From Rhizobiaceae bacterium (GTDB lineage Bacteria; Pseudomonadota; Alphaproteobacteria; Rhizobiales; Rhizobiaceae), in assembly GCA_004299545.1 (NCBI GenBank), contig SCRB01000633.1, forward strand, positions 1 to 5,432: 5,432 nt of DNA. Direction: 5' to 3'. Positions 1 through 5,432 of this stretch are shown here, in pieces; position 1 is the first letter of the stretch, and the number at the start of each line of letters is the position of its first letter. The position numbers were made by a program, and so were the translations under genes. A model generated the notes under the pieces. The model was not told where the DNA came from and searched no databases. It was given only the letters and a program-made list of their open reading frames with translations.

Positions 1-517
1 CGACGAGATAGTTGCCGTGATGCCCGAACCCGATATGGGGAATGCCGGTGCCGATCACGGCGTCCGACAATTGGCGTCGGGCGGCGACGCGCAGCCGGCG
101 GTCGTTGAGGAATGCGCCGCCGCCGCGTTCGGCGGTGTAGAGTTCGTCCATCGCCGGGTTGTAGACGACGGCTGCTGTGAGCACGCCCTGCCTTTCCAGC
201 GCGATCGAGATGGCGAAGACCGGGATGCCATGGAGAAAATTGGTCGTGCCGTCGAGCGGATCGACGATCCAGCGGTGCTGGTCGTCGCTGCCCTCGACCG
301 CGCCGCGTTCTTCCATCAGGAAGGAGTAGCCGGGCCTGGCGCGCGACAATTCGTTGAAGATGATCTCTTCCGCCTTGCGGTCGGCCTGGCTGACATAGTC
401 GCCCGGGCCTTTCAGCGACACCTGCAGGTTCTGGACCTCGCCGAAATCGCGCGCCAGCGACCGCCCGGCCTTGGTGGCGGCCTGGACCATGACGTGGAGA
501 AGGGCGGAACGGGCCAT
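1..517 (-). CDS. suhB: Inositol monophosphatase family protein (SuhB-like), N-terminal 172 residues, cut by window edge
   Basis: This is a Mg2+-dependent phosphatase of the IMPase/FIG superfamily, probably cytosolic. It hydrolyses inositol-1-phosphate or related sugar phosphates; bacterial SuhB proteins also have roles in RNA metabolism. The frame runs from ATG at 517 to the left edge without a stop, giving 172 codons of about 265 usual for the family. Visible signatures are the metal-site glutamate in LMEERG (E69/E70) and the hallmark WIVDPLDGTTNF at residues 83-94, with metal ligands D86 and D89. Family-typical GDYVSQADRKAEE lies at 39-51 and GGGAFLNDRRL at 132-142. The C-terminal metal aspartate lies outside the window. 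The start is well bounded: an in-frame TAA sits three codons upstream (524-526). No strong Shine-Dalgarno is visible. It lies 151 bp downstream of efp on the same strand, behind a repeat-rich spacer. The family is certain; the physiological substrate is inferred. Confidence 0.95.
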   Translation of the reverse strand, partial: MARSALLHVMVQAATKAGRSLARDFGEVQNLQVSLKGPGDYVSQADRKAEEIIFNELSRARPGYSFLMEERGAVEGSDDQHRWIVDPLDGTTNFLHGIPVFAISIALERQGVLTAAVVYNPAMDELYTAERGGGAFLNDRRLRVAARRQLSDAVIGTGIPHIGFGHHGNYLV

Positions 518-545
518 GGGGTGTTACTCGCGAACTGGCTGATAT

Positions 546-664
546 CGGCAGTCGGCAACAGGCAGTCGGCAGTGGGAAAAACTGGACATCATCGGGAGTA
601 GCCGATGATCAAATCCGGCTGCCCATTGCCTATTGCCGACTGCCGTTTTCATTGGCGACTGCCG
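546..664. repeat. Inverted pair of GGCA-core heptamer arrays between efp and suhB
   Basis: The left array (546-573) reads as four consecutive 7-mers: CGGCAGT, CGGCAAC, AGGCAGT, CGGCAGT. The right array, read on the minus strand from 664 to 618, gives CGGCAGT, CGCCAAT, a 5-nt GAAAA break, then CGGCAGT, CGGCAAT, AGGCAAT, GGGCAGC. The two arrays therefore face each other. Segment 546-576 can pair with 615-645 over about 31 positions with about five mismatches, and the outer 13 bp (546-558 with 633-645) pair perfectly. The array begins within a few bases of the efp stop codon and ends 28 bp before the suhB start. I associate degenerate strings of this sort with rhizobial intergenic DNA, but cannot assign it to a named repeat family. 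A role as mRNA stabiliser or attenuator of read-through from efp into suhB is inference. Confidence 0.75.
577..609 (-). terminator. Perfect 8-bp hairpin nested in the heptamer repeat, possible weak efp terminator
   Basis: Positions 588-595 (ATCATCGG) pair perfectly with 602-609 (CCGATGAT) around a 6-nt loop. Read on the minus strand, downstream of efp, the hairpin is followed after 6 nt by five T residues (581-577). The stem is only half GC and the T tract is short and displaced, so it would be a weak intrinsic terminator at best. It sits at the centre of the larger stem formed by the flanking arrays, so the whole spacer may fold as one structure. Confidence 0.3.
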
Positions 665-668
665 CTTT

Positions 669-1235
669 TCAGTCCGCCCGCCTCAGATAGGTGATCTCGT
701 TGGTGTCGACGACGATGCGTTCTCCCGCGGAAATGAAGGGCGGCACGAGGACGCGGATGCCGTTCTCCAGCACCGCCGGTTTGTAGGAGGAGGCAGCCGT
801 CTGCCCCTTCACTACGGGATCGGCCTCGGAAATTTCCAACGTCACCTGATCGGGAAGGGAGATGCCGATCGGCCTTTCCTCGTAGAGTTCCACCGTCACC
901 TGCATGCCGTCCTGCAGGAAGGCGGCGCGCTCGCCGACGAAGTCCTTCTGCAATTCCAGTTGCTCGTAGCTCTCGGCATCCATGAAGACGAGCGCCTCGC
1001 CCTGCTCATAGAGATAGGTGAAATCCTTCTGTTCGAGCCGGACCTTCTCGACGGTTTCGGCCGAACGGAAGCGCTCGTTGAGCTTGGTCCCGTCGATGAG
1101 GTTCTTCAGTTCGACCTGGTTGTAGGCACCGCCCTTGCCGGGCTTCACCGCATTCGTCTTTACCGCCACCCACAGGCCGCCATTGTGCTCGATGACATTG
1201 CCGGGACGGATTTCGTTGCCGTTGATCTTCGCCAT
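669..1235 (-). CDS. efp: Translation elongation factor P
   Basis: EF-P binds ribosomes stalled at polyproline stretches, between the P and E sites, and promotes peptide-bond formation; it acts in the cytosol. The product is 188 residues, the standard length. The N-terminal KOW-like domain (about 1-64) carries the KPGKGG loop at residues 31-36, with K34 at the position that is beta-lysylated in E. coli by EpmA/EpmB. OB domains II and III follow (about 65-128 and 129-188), with the family-typical C-terminal stretch from VLVPPFI to ITYLRRAD. The start at 1235 is chosen because [13 protein letters not shown] matches the canonical EF-P N-terminus. An in-frame ATG at 1304 would add 23 atypical residues. 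The Shine-Dalgarno is weak (GAAAG about 7 nt upstream). It lies 114 bp downstream of the Sel1-repeat gene, so it may have its own promoter. The modification genes epmA and epmB are not in the window. Confidence 0.98.
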   Translation of the reverse strand: MAKINGNEIRPGNVIEHNGGLWVAVKTNAVKPGKGGAYNQVELKNLIDGTKLNERFRSAETVEKVRLEQKDFTYLYEQGEALVFMDAESYEQLELQKDFVGERAAFLQDGMQVTVELYEERPIGISLPDQVTLEISEADPVVKGQTAASSYKPAVLENGIRVLVPPFISAGERIVVDTNEITYLRRAD

Positions 1236-1349
1236 GATGTCGCTTTCGGAAGGAAATTTTGAGACCGCGGCGACGGCCCGCGGATTTTTGCGCCTCAAGA
1301 CCATAAAATGAGCCGGGAGGCAAGACCGTCGCGATGCGGGTGTCGGAAC
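1236..1349. promoter_or_regulatory. sel1-efp intergenic leader with a CCGCGG hairpin
   Basis: This 114-bp non-coding spacer would form the efp 5' leader if transcription starts within it. CCGCGG at 1265-1270 and CCGCGG at 1278-1283 form a 6-bp all-GC stem with a 7-nt loop, ending 29 nt before the efp ATG. On the plus strand the stem is followed by ATTTTT (1284-1289), so the terminator-like geometry faces opposite to the genes. It could block antisense transcription or be incidental. I could not find a convincing -35/-10 pair for efp. Confidence 0.3.
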
Positions 1350-2348
1350 TTACTTCAGCCGGTTGGCACGTTCGATTGCCTTTTTCTGGTCGTCCGGCGA
1401 GAGGCCGCTGTAGAAGACGTCCATGTCGGGGTCGCTCAGTCCCGCCCGTCGCGCGCGGACATACCATGCGGCCGCCTCGGTCTTGTCGGCCTTGGTGCCG
1501 ATGCCGTTCAGATAGAGCTTGGCGAGGCGGTTCTGCGCGGCCACATTGCCCTGCTCCGCGGCGACCTTCAGCCAGTCGAAGCCGGCCTTGACGTCCTTTG
1601 GGCCGCCGCGCCCTTCGACCAGCCATGTGCCGAGGTCGAGTTCGGCCGTGTCATAATTCTGGCGTGCCGCCAGAAGCAGCCATTGGCGCGCCTTCGCGTC
1701 GTCCTTCGGCATGCCGCCGATGCCGTTGGCATAGGCCTGGGACATGGCGTACTGGGCATCGGCCAGACCGCTCCTGGCCGCCTTCTCGTAATAAACGAAG
1801 GCGCGCGTCATTCCTTCCGATCCAGGATTGCGCGCCGACACCATCTGCGCATAGTCGAACGCCGCCATGACGTGGCCTGCATCGGCGGCCTGTTGCATCA
1901 AGCGGAACGCCTCGTCGGGCGCTTCTCCGGGCGGCTTGTCGCCCATCAGGATCAGGGCATAGCGGAACGCTGCCTCGGGAACGCCCTGTGCCGCCGCCTT
2001 GCTGTAGAGTTCCCTGGCCTTGTCCGGGTCGCGCGGCACGCCGAGACCGCGGGCATAGATTTCCGCGGCGAGCGTCTGAGCCGCCGGATCGCCGGCCTGC
2101 GCGCGGGGCAGTGCCAGATGAAGCGCCGTCAGATAGAGGCCGCGCTGATAGGCGCCATAGGCCATGTCCGGCTGCGCGGCGCCGAAGCGGGACGGATCAA
2201 TCGCAGCAGCCGGCGCCTTGCTGTCCAGCCTGTCCTGCAGCGAAGGCTGAACCTGCGGGGAAGAATTATTGGCGGCATGGGCGGGAGCGCTTGCCGCGAT
2301 GGCCGCGGCGCAGACGATCGCCGAAAGGAGGGCATACCGATCCGGCAT
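1350..2348 (-). CDS. Secreted Sel1-repeat (tetratricopeptide-like) protein
   Basis: This 332-residue protein has a clear Sec signal peptide: MPDRY, a hydrophobic Ala-rich core, then SAPAHA with probable cleavage after A25. Mature residues 26-60 form a low-complexity linker. About six Sel1-like repeats of roughly 36 residues follow, approximately at 85-122, 123-158, 159-194, 195-231, 232-267 and 268-303. They show the typical pattern A-x-x-x-L-A-x-x-Y-x-x-G-x-G, then D-x-x-K-A-x-x-W and A-A-x-x-G. Repeat 3 is the most divergent. Sel1 repeats form alpha/alpha superhelices that scaffold protein-protein contacts, so a periplasmic adaptor role is likely; the partner is unknown. The ATG lies 2 nt after the stop of the upstream thiE-like gene, and its GAGG ribosome-binding site lies inside that gene's end, which implies an operon and translational coupling. 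The name Sel1 describes the fold and does not establish a function. Confidence 0.92.
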   Translation of the reverse strand: MPDRYALLSAIVCAAAIAASAPAHAANNSSPQVQPSLQDRLDSKAPAAAIDPSRFGAAQPDMAYGAYQRGLYLTALHLALPRAQAGDPAAQTLAAEIYARGLGVPRDPDKARELYSKAAAQGVPEAAFRYALILMGDKPPGEAPDEAFRLMQQAADAGHVMAAFDYAQMVSARNPGSEGMTRAFVYYEKAARSGLADAQYAMSQAYANGIGGMPKDDAKARQWLLLAARQNYDTAELDLGTWLVEGRGGPKDVKAGFDWLKVAAEQGNVAAQNRLAKLYLNGIGTKADKTEAAAWYVRARRAGLSDPDMDVFYSGLSPDDQKKAIERANRLK

Positions 2349-2350
2349 TC

Positions 2351-3010
2351 TCAGCCCTCAAGGAGCGGCGCGTGTCGGTCGAGGAGCGTGTTGACCGCGG
2401 CGACGCGTTCGGCGGGGTCGACGCCTTCCGCGAAGACCGCGCTTGAAAGGGCGACGAATTCCGCCCCGGTCTCCGCCACGCTGCGCGCCGATTCGATGGC
2501 GCTGCCGCCCATGATGATGCAGGGAATCTCGACCAATTCCGCCCACCATCCGCCGAGGGACAGGTTGCGGGGGTGTGGTTCGGGCAGCGTGTCGTAGCCG
2601 AAGCGGCCGAAAAAGATGTAATCGGGCCGCGCTTCCCCGATTCCCATCGCCTCATGTCGCGTCTTCGCGCCGCCCGCTCCGACGATCATGCGCGATTGCA
2701 GCCGCTCGACGGCGTCGACGATTTCGCGCGGGCCTGATTCAAGATGGACGCCGTCGGCACCGACGCGGTCGGCGATGCGCGTATCGCCGGCGAGAATGAC
2801 GGCGACATCGCGACCGCCAAGCCGCTCCATGACGCGTTCGGCCCGGCTCTGGCAGCCGGCCTGGTCGTGATCGTAGTCGGGGAGGATGAGGGAGGCGACA
2901 TCGCCGCCAGCGACGGCATCCGCTAATTGCGCGGCAAGCGCGTCCGCATCGTTCACCTTCGGCGCGATGAGGACAAGGCGGCAGCGATGGGGCGTCTTTT
3001 CTGATGTCAT
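2351..3010 (-). CDS. Thiamine-phosphate-synthase-like (ThiE/TenI superfamily) protein, possibly non-canonical
   Basis: This 219-residue TIM-barrel protein aligns by eye with the ThiE/TenI family, whose members join HMP-PP and thiazole phosphate into thiamine phosphate. Recognisable elements are VGADGVHL at 83-90, VGAGGAKTRHEA at 110-121 (the VGxSxH-type strand), RPDYIFFGRFGYDT at 128-141, CIIMGGSAIESA at 164-175 and GAEFVALSSAVF at 182-193. Several catalytic signatures are altered. The pyrophosphate-binding QLRxK motif of strand 2 appears as LILPD (41-45), the HLGQ motif reads HLES (89-92), and the usual ND pair before it reads GD (75-76). It may therefore be a ThiE paralogue with altered or lost activity. 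An in-frame TAG at 3032-3034 excludes longer starts, and ATG 3010 is the first start available. It heads a tight pair with the Sel1-repeat gene. Family membership is clear; thiamine synthesis by this copy is doubtful. Confidence 0.85.
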   Translation of the reverse strand: MTSEKTPHRCRLVLIAPKVNDADALAAQLADAVAGGDVASLILPDYDHDQAGCQSRAERVMERLGGRDVAVILAGDTRIADRVGADGVHLESGPREIVDAVERLQSRMIVGAGGAKTRHEAMGIGEARPDYIFFGRFGYDTLPEPHPRNLSLGGWWAELVEIPCIIMGGSAIESARSVAETGAEFVALSSAVFAEGVDPAERVAAVNTLLDRHAPLLEG

Positions 3011-3167
3011 GATGTTTTTTCGGTCGAATGCCTATGCCGCGTGATCATGTTGGGATTGCGGCATAAAGCAAGGCCGGTTGCTTGAACAGAGCCGATGATC
3101 GGCTACGGGTGCGCTCGCCAAGTATGGCGCCGGCGGCTATGAAGCGCTTCTCTTTGAAAAGGCTTTC
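3011..3167. promoter_or_regulatory. Divergent intergenic region with two perfect inverted repeats
   Basis: This 157-bp spacer separates the divergent thiE-like and TSUP genes and should hold both promoters. Two dyads are visible. TATGCCGC at 3033-3040 matches GCGGCATA at 3058-3065 across a 17-nt gap, and AGCCGA at 3090-3095 matches TCGGCT at 3099-3104 across a 3-nt gap. Both are plausible repressor or activator sites for divergent promoters, but no regulator is encoded in the window. No convincing sigma-70 -35/-10 pair could be assigned on either strand. Confidence 0.4.
3159..3162 (+). promoter_or_regulatory. Ribosome-binding site of the TSUP gene
   Basis: AAGG lies 5 nt before ATG 3168. The reading frame stays open upstream to a TGA at 3096-3098 but contains no ATG, GTG or TTG, so this site and ATG 3168 fix the start. 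Confidence 0.6.
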
Positions 3168-3935
3168 ATGACCGGTCTCCTGCACGATCCCCTTTTCTTC
3201 GCCACCGCCATTCCAGCCGTCATCCTCATCGGTTTCTCCAAGGGTGGATTCGGCGGCGCGCTCGGCGTTGTCGGTGTCCCGCTGATGGCGCTTGTCATCC
3301 CGCCTGTGCAGGCGGCAGCCATCCTCCTCCCGACCCTGATGCTGATGGATGCCGCCGCGCTTTGGGTGTGGCGCCACGGCCCGCGCGATCCGCGGACCCT
3401 GTGGAATCTTCTGCCGGGCGCGGCGGTCGGAGTGGGGCTCGGCTGGCTGACCGCGGCGATCGTGACGGAGGCGATGGTCAAGCTCCTCGTCGGCGTCGTG
3501 GCGCTCGGCTTCGTCGTCAGATGGGCGTGGCAAAGGCTTGGCGGGCGCGAGAAGATCCATGCCCACAATGCCGCCACCGGCCTGTTCTGGGGCGCGCTGT
3601 CCGGATTCACCAGCTTCGTCGCCCATGCCGGCGGAGCGGCCTATCAGGTTTACGCGTTGCCGTTGAGGCAGGATCCCAGGACGTATACGGCCACCAGCGT
3701 GGTCTTTTTCGCGGTCGTGAATGCGCTCAAGGTTCTGCCCTATTTCGCTCTCGGCGAACTTGATATCGGCAATCTCTTGGCCGCCTCCGTCCTGACGCCC
3801 GTCGCCGTCGCCTCGACGGTGGCAGGAGCGGCGGTGGTAAAACGCATGCGGGCTGAAATCTTCTATCCCGTCACCTACGCACTGGTTTTCCTGCTTTCGC
3901 TCAAGCTTCTCTATGACGGTGTCGCGGGGTTGTGA
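3168..3935 (+). CDS. TauE/SafE (TSUP) family membrane permease
   Basis: This 255-residue, very hydrophobic protein belongs to the TSUP family, inner-membrane transporters linked to export or uptake of sulfite, sulfoacetate and other small anions. About seven or eight membrane segments can be seen, roughly at 9-27, 33-66, 80-99, 102-121, 135-157, 175-195, 200-224 and 231-250. The family's internal duplication shows as two signature loops. The first half has GFSKGGFGGALGVVGVPLM (22-40); the second has GALSGFTSFVAHAGGAAYQVY (142-162) followed by LPLRQDPRTYTATSV. The length is typical. An AAGG ribosome-binding site precedes the ATG by 5 nt. It is transcribed away from the thiE-like gene and lies 104 bp upstream of the acyl-CoA synthetase on the same strand; co-transcription is possible. 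The substrate cannot be read from the sequence. Confidence 0.93.
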   Translation: MTGLLHDPLFFATAIPAVILIGFSKGGFGGALGVVGVPLMALVIPPVQAAAILLPTLMLMDAAALWVWRHGPRDPRTLWNLLPGAAVGVGLGWLTAAIVTEAMVKLLVGVVALGFVVRWAWQRLGGREKIHAHNAATGLFWGALSGFTSFVAHAGGAAYQVYALPLRQDPRTYTATSVVFFAVVNALKVLPYFALGELDIGNLLAASVLTPVAVASTVAGAAVVKRMRAEIFYPVTYALVFLLSLKLLYDGVAGL

Positions 3936-4039
3936 GCCGATAGGCCCCAGCCGTTGCCCTTTCTTCATCATGCGCCGCTTATTTCTGCGGTGACGCCGGT
4001 TTCGGCCTGTGCTTAATCTAGCGGGAAAGGGAGGCAGTC
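3936..4039. promoter_or_regulatory. Spacer before the acyl-CoA synthetase, with strong Shine-Dalgarno
   Basis: This 104-bp non-coding spacer lies between the TSUP and acyl-CoA synthetase genes. It ends in GGGAGG at 4029-4034, five bases before ATG 4040, a near-ideal ribosome-binding site. An in-frame TAG at 4019-4021 rules out a longer start. A weak CCGC (3975-3978)/GCGG (3987-3990) dyad is the only stem seen. There is no clear terminator for the TSUP gene and no assignable promoter. Confidence 0.6.
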
Positions 4040-5432
4040 ATGGCCAATGTCTTCGAACGGGATCTCGACCGGAACCCGGCCAATTACCAGCCGCTTTCGC
4101 CGCTTTCCTTCCTCGAGCGCGCCGCGCAGGTCTATCCGGACGTGACGGCGATCGTCCACGGCGCGCGTCGCATCACTTATCGCGATTTCTTCACGCGGTC
4201 GCGCCAGCTCGCGTCGGCCCTGGCGAAACGTGGCATCGGCAAGGGCGACACGGTGACGGTGATGCTTTCCAATACCCCGCCGATGCTGGAAGCGCATTTC
4301 GGCGTGCCGATGACGAAGGCCGTGCTGCATTCGCTCAATACGCGGCTCGATGCCGCCGTTATAGCCTTCCAGCTCGATCATGCCGAATCGAAGATCGTCA
4401 TCGTCGACACGGAATTCGCCGCCGTCATGCGCGAGGCGCTGGCGCTGGCCAAGGTCAGGCCGCTGGTCGTCGATTTCGACGATCCTGACTACCCCGCCGA
4501 CGCGCCGCACGCCAAAGGCGGCCGCATTGGGACGCTCGACTATGAGGCGTTCCTCGCCGGTGGCGATCCGGATTTCCAATGGGCGCTGCCCGACGACGAA
4601 TGGGACGCCATTTCGCTGAACTACACCTCGGGCACGACCGGCAATCCGAAGGGCGTCGTCTATCATCATCGCGGCGCGGCGCTGATGGCCTATGCCAACA
4701 CCATCCATGCCGGCATGGGCAAGCATCCCGTCTATCTGTGGACGCTGCCCATGTTCCACTGCAACGGCTGGTGCTTTCCCTGGACGCTCGCGGTCCAGGC
4801 CGGCACCCATGTCTGCCTGCGCTGGGTGAGGGCGAAAGCGATGTATGACGCGATCGCCGATCACGGCGTCACCCATCTTTGCGGCGCGCCGATCGTCATG
4901 TCGACGCTCATCAGTGCCGCCGAGGAAGACCGGCGGGATTTTCCGCAGACCGTGACCTTCAGCACCGCCGCCGCGCCGCCGCCGGAGGCCGTCCTGGCCG
5001 GGATGGCGGATGCCGGCTTCGCCGTCACCCATCTCTACGGGCTGACGGAGACCTATGGGCCGGCCGTCGTCAACGAATGGCACGACGAATGGAGCGGTCT
5101 CGACAAGGCCGGCCAGGCGGCGCTGAAGGCCAGGCAGGGCGTGCGCTATGCGGCGCTTGAGGAACTGGCTGTCATCGACCCGGCGACAATGCAGAAGACG
5201 CCGGCTGACGGCAAGACGATCGGCGAAGTCATGGTCCGCGGCAATATCGTCATGAAAGGCTATCTCAAGAACAGGGCGGCGACCGGCGAGGCCTTCGCCG
5301 GCGGCTGGTTCCATTCCGGCGATCTCGGCGTCCTCCATCCCGACGGCTATATCCAGATCAAGGACCGCTCGAAGGACATCATCATCTCCGGTGGCGAGAA
5401 CATTTCCTCCATCGAGGTCGAGGATGCGCTCT
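4040..5432 (+). CDS. Medium/long-chain acyl-CoA synthetase (FadD/DmdB-like), cut by window edge
   Basis: This ANL-superfamily adenylate-forming enzyme activates a carboxylic acid with ATP to an acyl-AMP and then to its CoA thioester, usually feeding beta-oxidation. The 464 codons seen are open to the right edge; relatives are about 540 residues. The N-terminal PLSFLERAAQVYPD (20-33) and LNTRLDAAVIAFQLDHAE (99-116) are typical of the subfamily that includes 3-methylmercaptopropionyl-CoA ligase DmdB. The P-loop-like A3 motif is YTSGTTGNPKGV (195-206), followed by LPMFHCNGWCFPW (236-248). The A5 motif is YGLTETYGP (333-341). The ATP-ribose-binding aspartate lies in GWFHSGDLG (422-430), and the hinge motif KDRSKDIIISGGENISSIEVED spans 441-462. 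The catalytic lysine of the C-terminal lid is beyond the window. All visible catalytic motifs are intact. The start is set by GGGAGG five bases upstream. The acyl substrate (fatty acid, aryl acid or methylmercaptopropionate) cannot be decided here. Confidence 0.95.
   Translation, partial: MANVFERDLDRNPANYQPLSPLSFLERAAQVYPDVTAIVHGARRITYRDFFTRSRQLASALAKRGIGKGDTVTVMLSNTPPMLEAHFGVPMTKAVLHSLNTRLDAAVIAFQLDHAESKIVIVDTEFAAVMREALALAKVRPLVVDFDDPDYPADAPHAKGGRIGTLDYEAFLAGGDPDFQWALPDDEWDAISLNYTSGTTGNPKGVVYHHRGAALMAYANTIHAGMGKHPVYLWTLPMFHCNGWCFPWTLAVQAGTHVCLRWVRAKAMYDAIADHGVTHLCGAPIVMSTLISAAEEDRRDFPQTVTFSTAAAPPPEAVLAGMADAGFAVTHLYGLTETYGPAVVNEWHDEWSGLDKAGQAALKARQGVRYAALEELAVIDPATMQKTPADGKTIGEVMVRGNIVMKGYLKNRAATGEAFAGGWFHSGDLGVLHPDGYIQIKDRSKDIIISGGENISSIEVEDAL

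Noticed and set aside
17..601. Plus-strand frames opposite suhB (17-601) and efp (633-1262)
   Set aside because: Both are antisense to genes with unmistakable family signatures, and the first runs into the repeat-filled spacer.
600..610. 11-base word AGCCGATGATC shared with 3090-3100
   Set aside because: A few 11-mer matches are expected by chance in a window this long, and the flanks do not match.
1265..1289. CCGCGG hairpin followed by ATTTTT as a plus-strand terminator
   Set aside because: No plus-strand gene ends here; the stem is only 6 bp in very GC-rich DNA and could easily occur by chance.
1236..1304. N-terminal extension of EF-P from an ATG at 1304
   Set aside because: The added 23 residues are basic and atypical, while the shorter product matches the canonical EF-P start and the 188-residue length.
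1308..2597. 429-codon plus-strand frame opposite the Sel1-repeat and ThiE-like genes
   Set aside because: It spans two genes and their junction in antisense, has no domain signature, and its residue bias mirrors the opposite strand.
3045..3971. 308-codon minus-strand frame opposite the TSUP gene
   Set aside because: It is a very charged, low-complexity translation, while the opposite strand encodes a clear membrane protein with family motifs and a ribosome-binding site.
4013..5338. 441-codon open frame on the minus strand opposite the acyl-CoA synthetase
   Set aside because: The composition is rich in Arg, His, Asp and Gly with no recognisable domain. It lies fully antisense to a gene with intact catalytic motifs, so it is a GC-driven shadow frame.

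Overview
The window looks like ordinary chromosomal DNA from a high-GC alphaproteobacterium, most likely Hyphomicrobiales (Rhizobiales). This rests on GC-rich third codon positions and on the character of the EF-P, inositol-monophosphatase and FadD-type acyl-CoA synthetase products. It also rests on short degenerate intergenic repeats of a kind I associate with rhizobial genomes. The genus cannot be fixed from the sequence alone. Long antisense open frames lie opposite almost every gene, as expected at this GC content, and none is called as a gene.

Left part, minus strand, in transcription order: a thiamine-phosphate-synthase-like TIM-barrel protein (3010 to 2351); a secreted Sel1-repeat protein (2348 to 1350), only 2 nt downstream and probably translationally coupled; translation elongation factor P (1235 to 669); and the N-terminal 172 codons of an inositol monophosphatase family enzyme (517 to the left edge). 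The first two form a tight pair. Gaps of 114 bp and 151 bp separate sel1 from efp and efp from suhB. The second gap is filled by two oppositely oriented arrays of a GGCA-centred heptamer, which can fold into a long imperfect stem around a smaller perfect hairpin.

Right part, plus strand: a TauE/SafE (TSUP) family membrane protein (3168-3935), then a medium/long-chain acyl-CoA synthetase of the FadD/DmdB type (4040 to the right edge, 464 codons seen). The latter has a strong Shine-Dalgarno sequence. The 157-bp region between the divergent thiE-like and TSUP genes carries two perfect inverted repeats that could be operators.

No mobile element, CRISPR array, RNA gene, defence system or biosynthetic cluster is visible. 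The genes are mainly housekeeping (translation, phosphate-ester hydrolysis, fatty-acid activation) plus two less certain proteins. The points most worth a second look are the heptamer inverted array and the ThiE homologue that appears to have lost its substrate-binding signatures.
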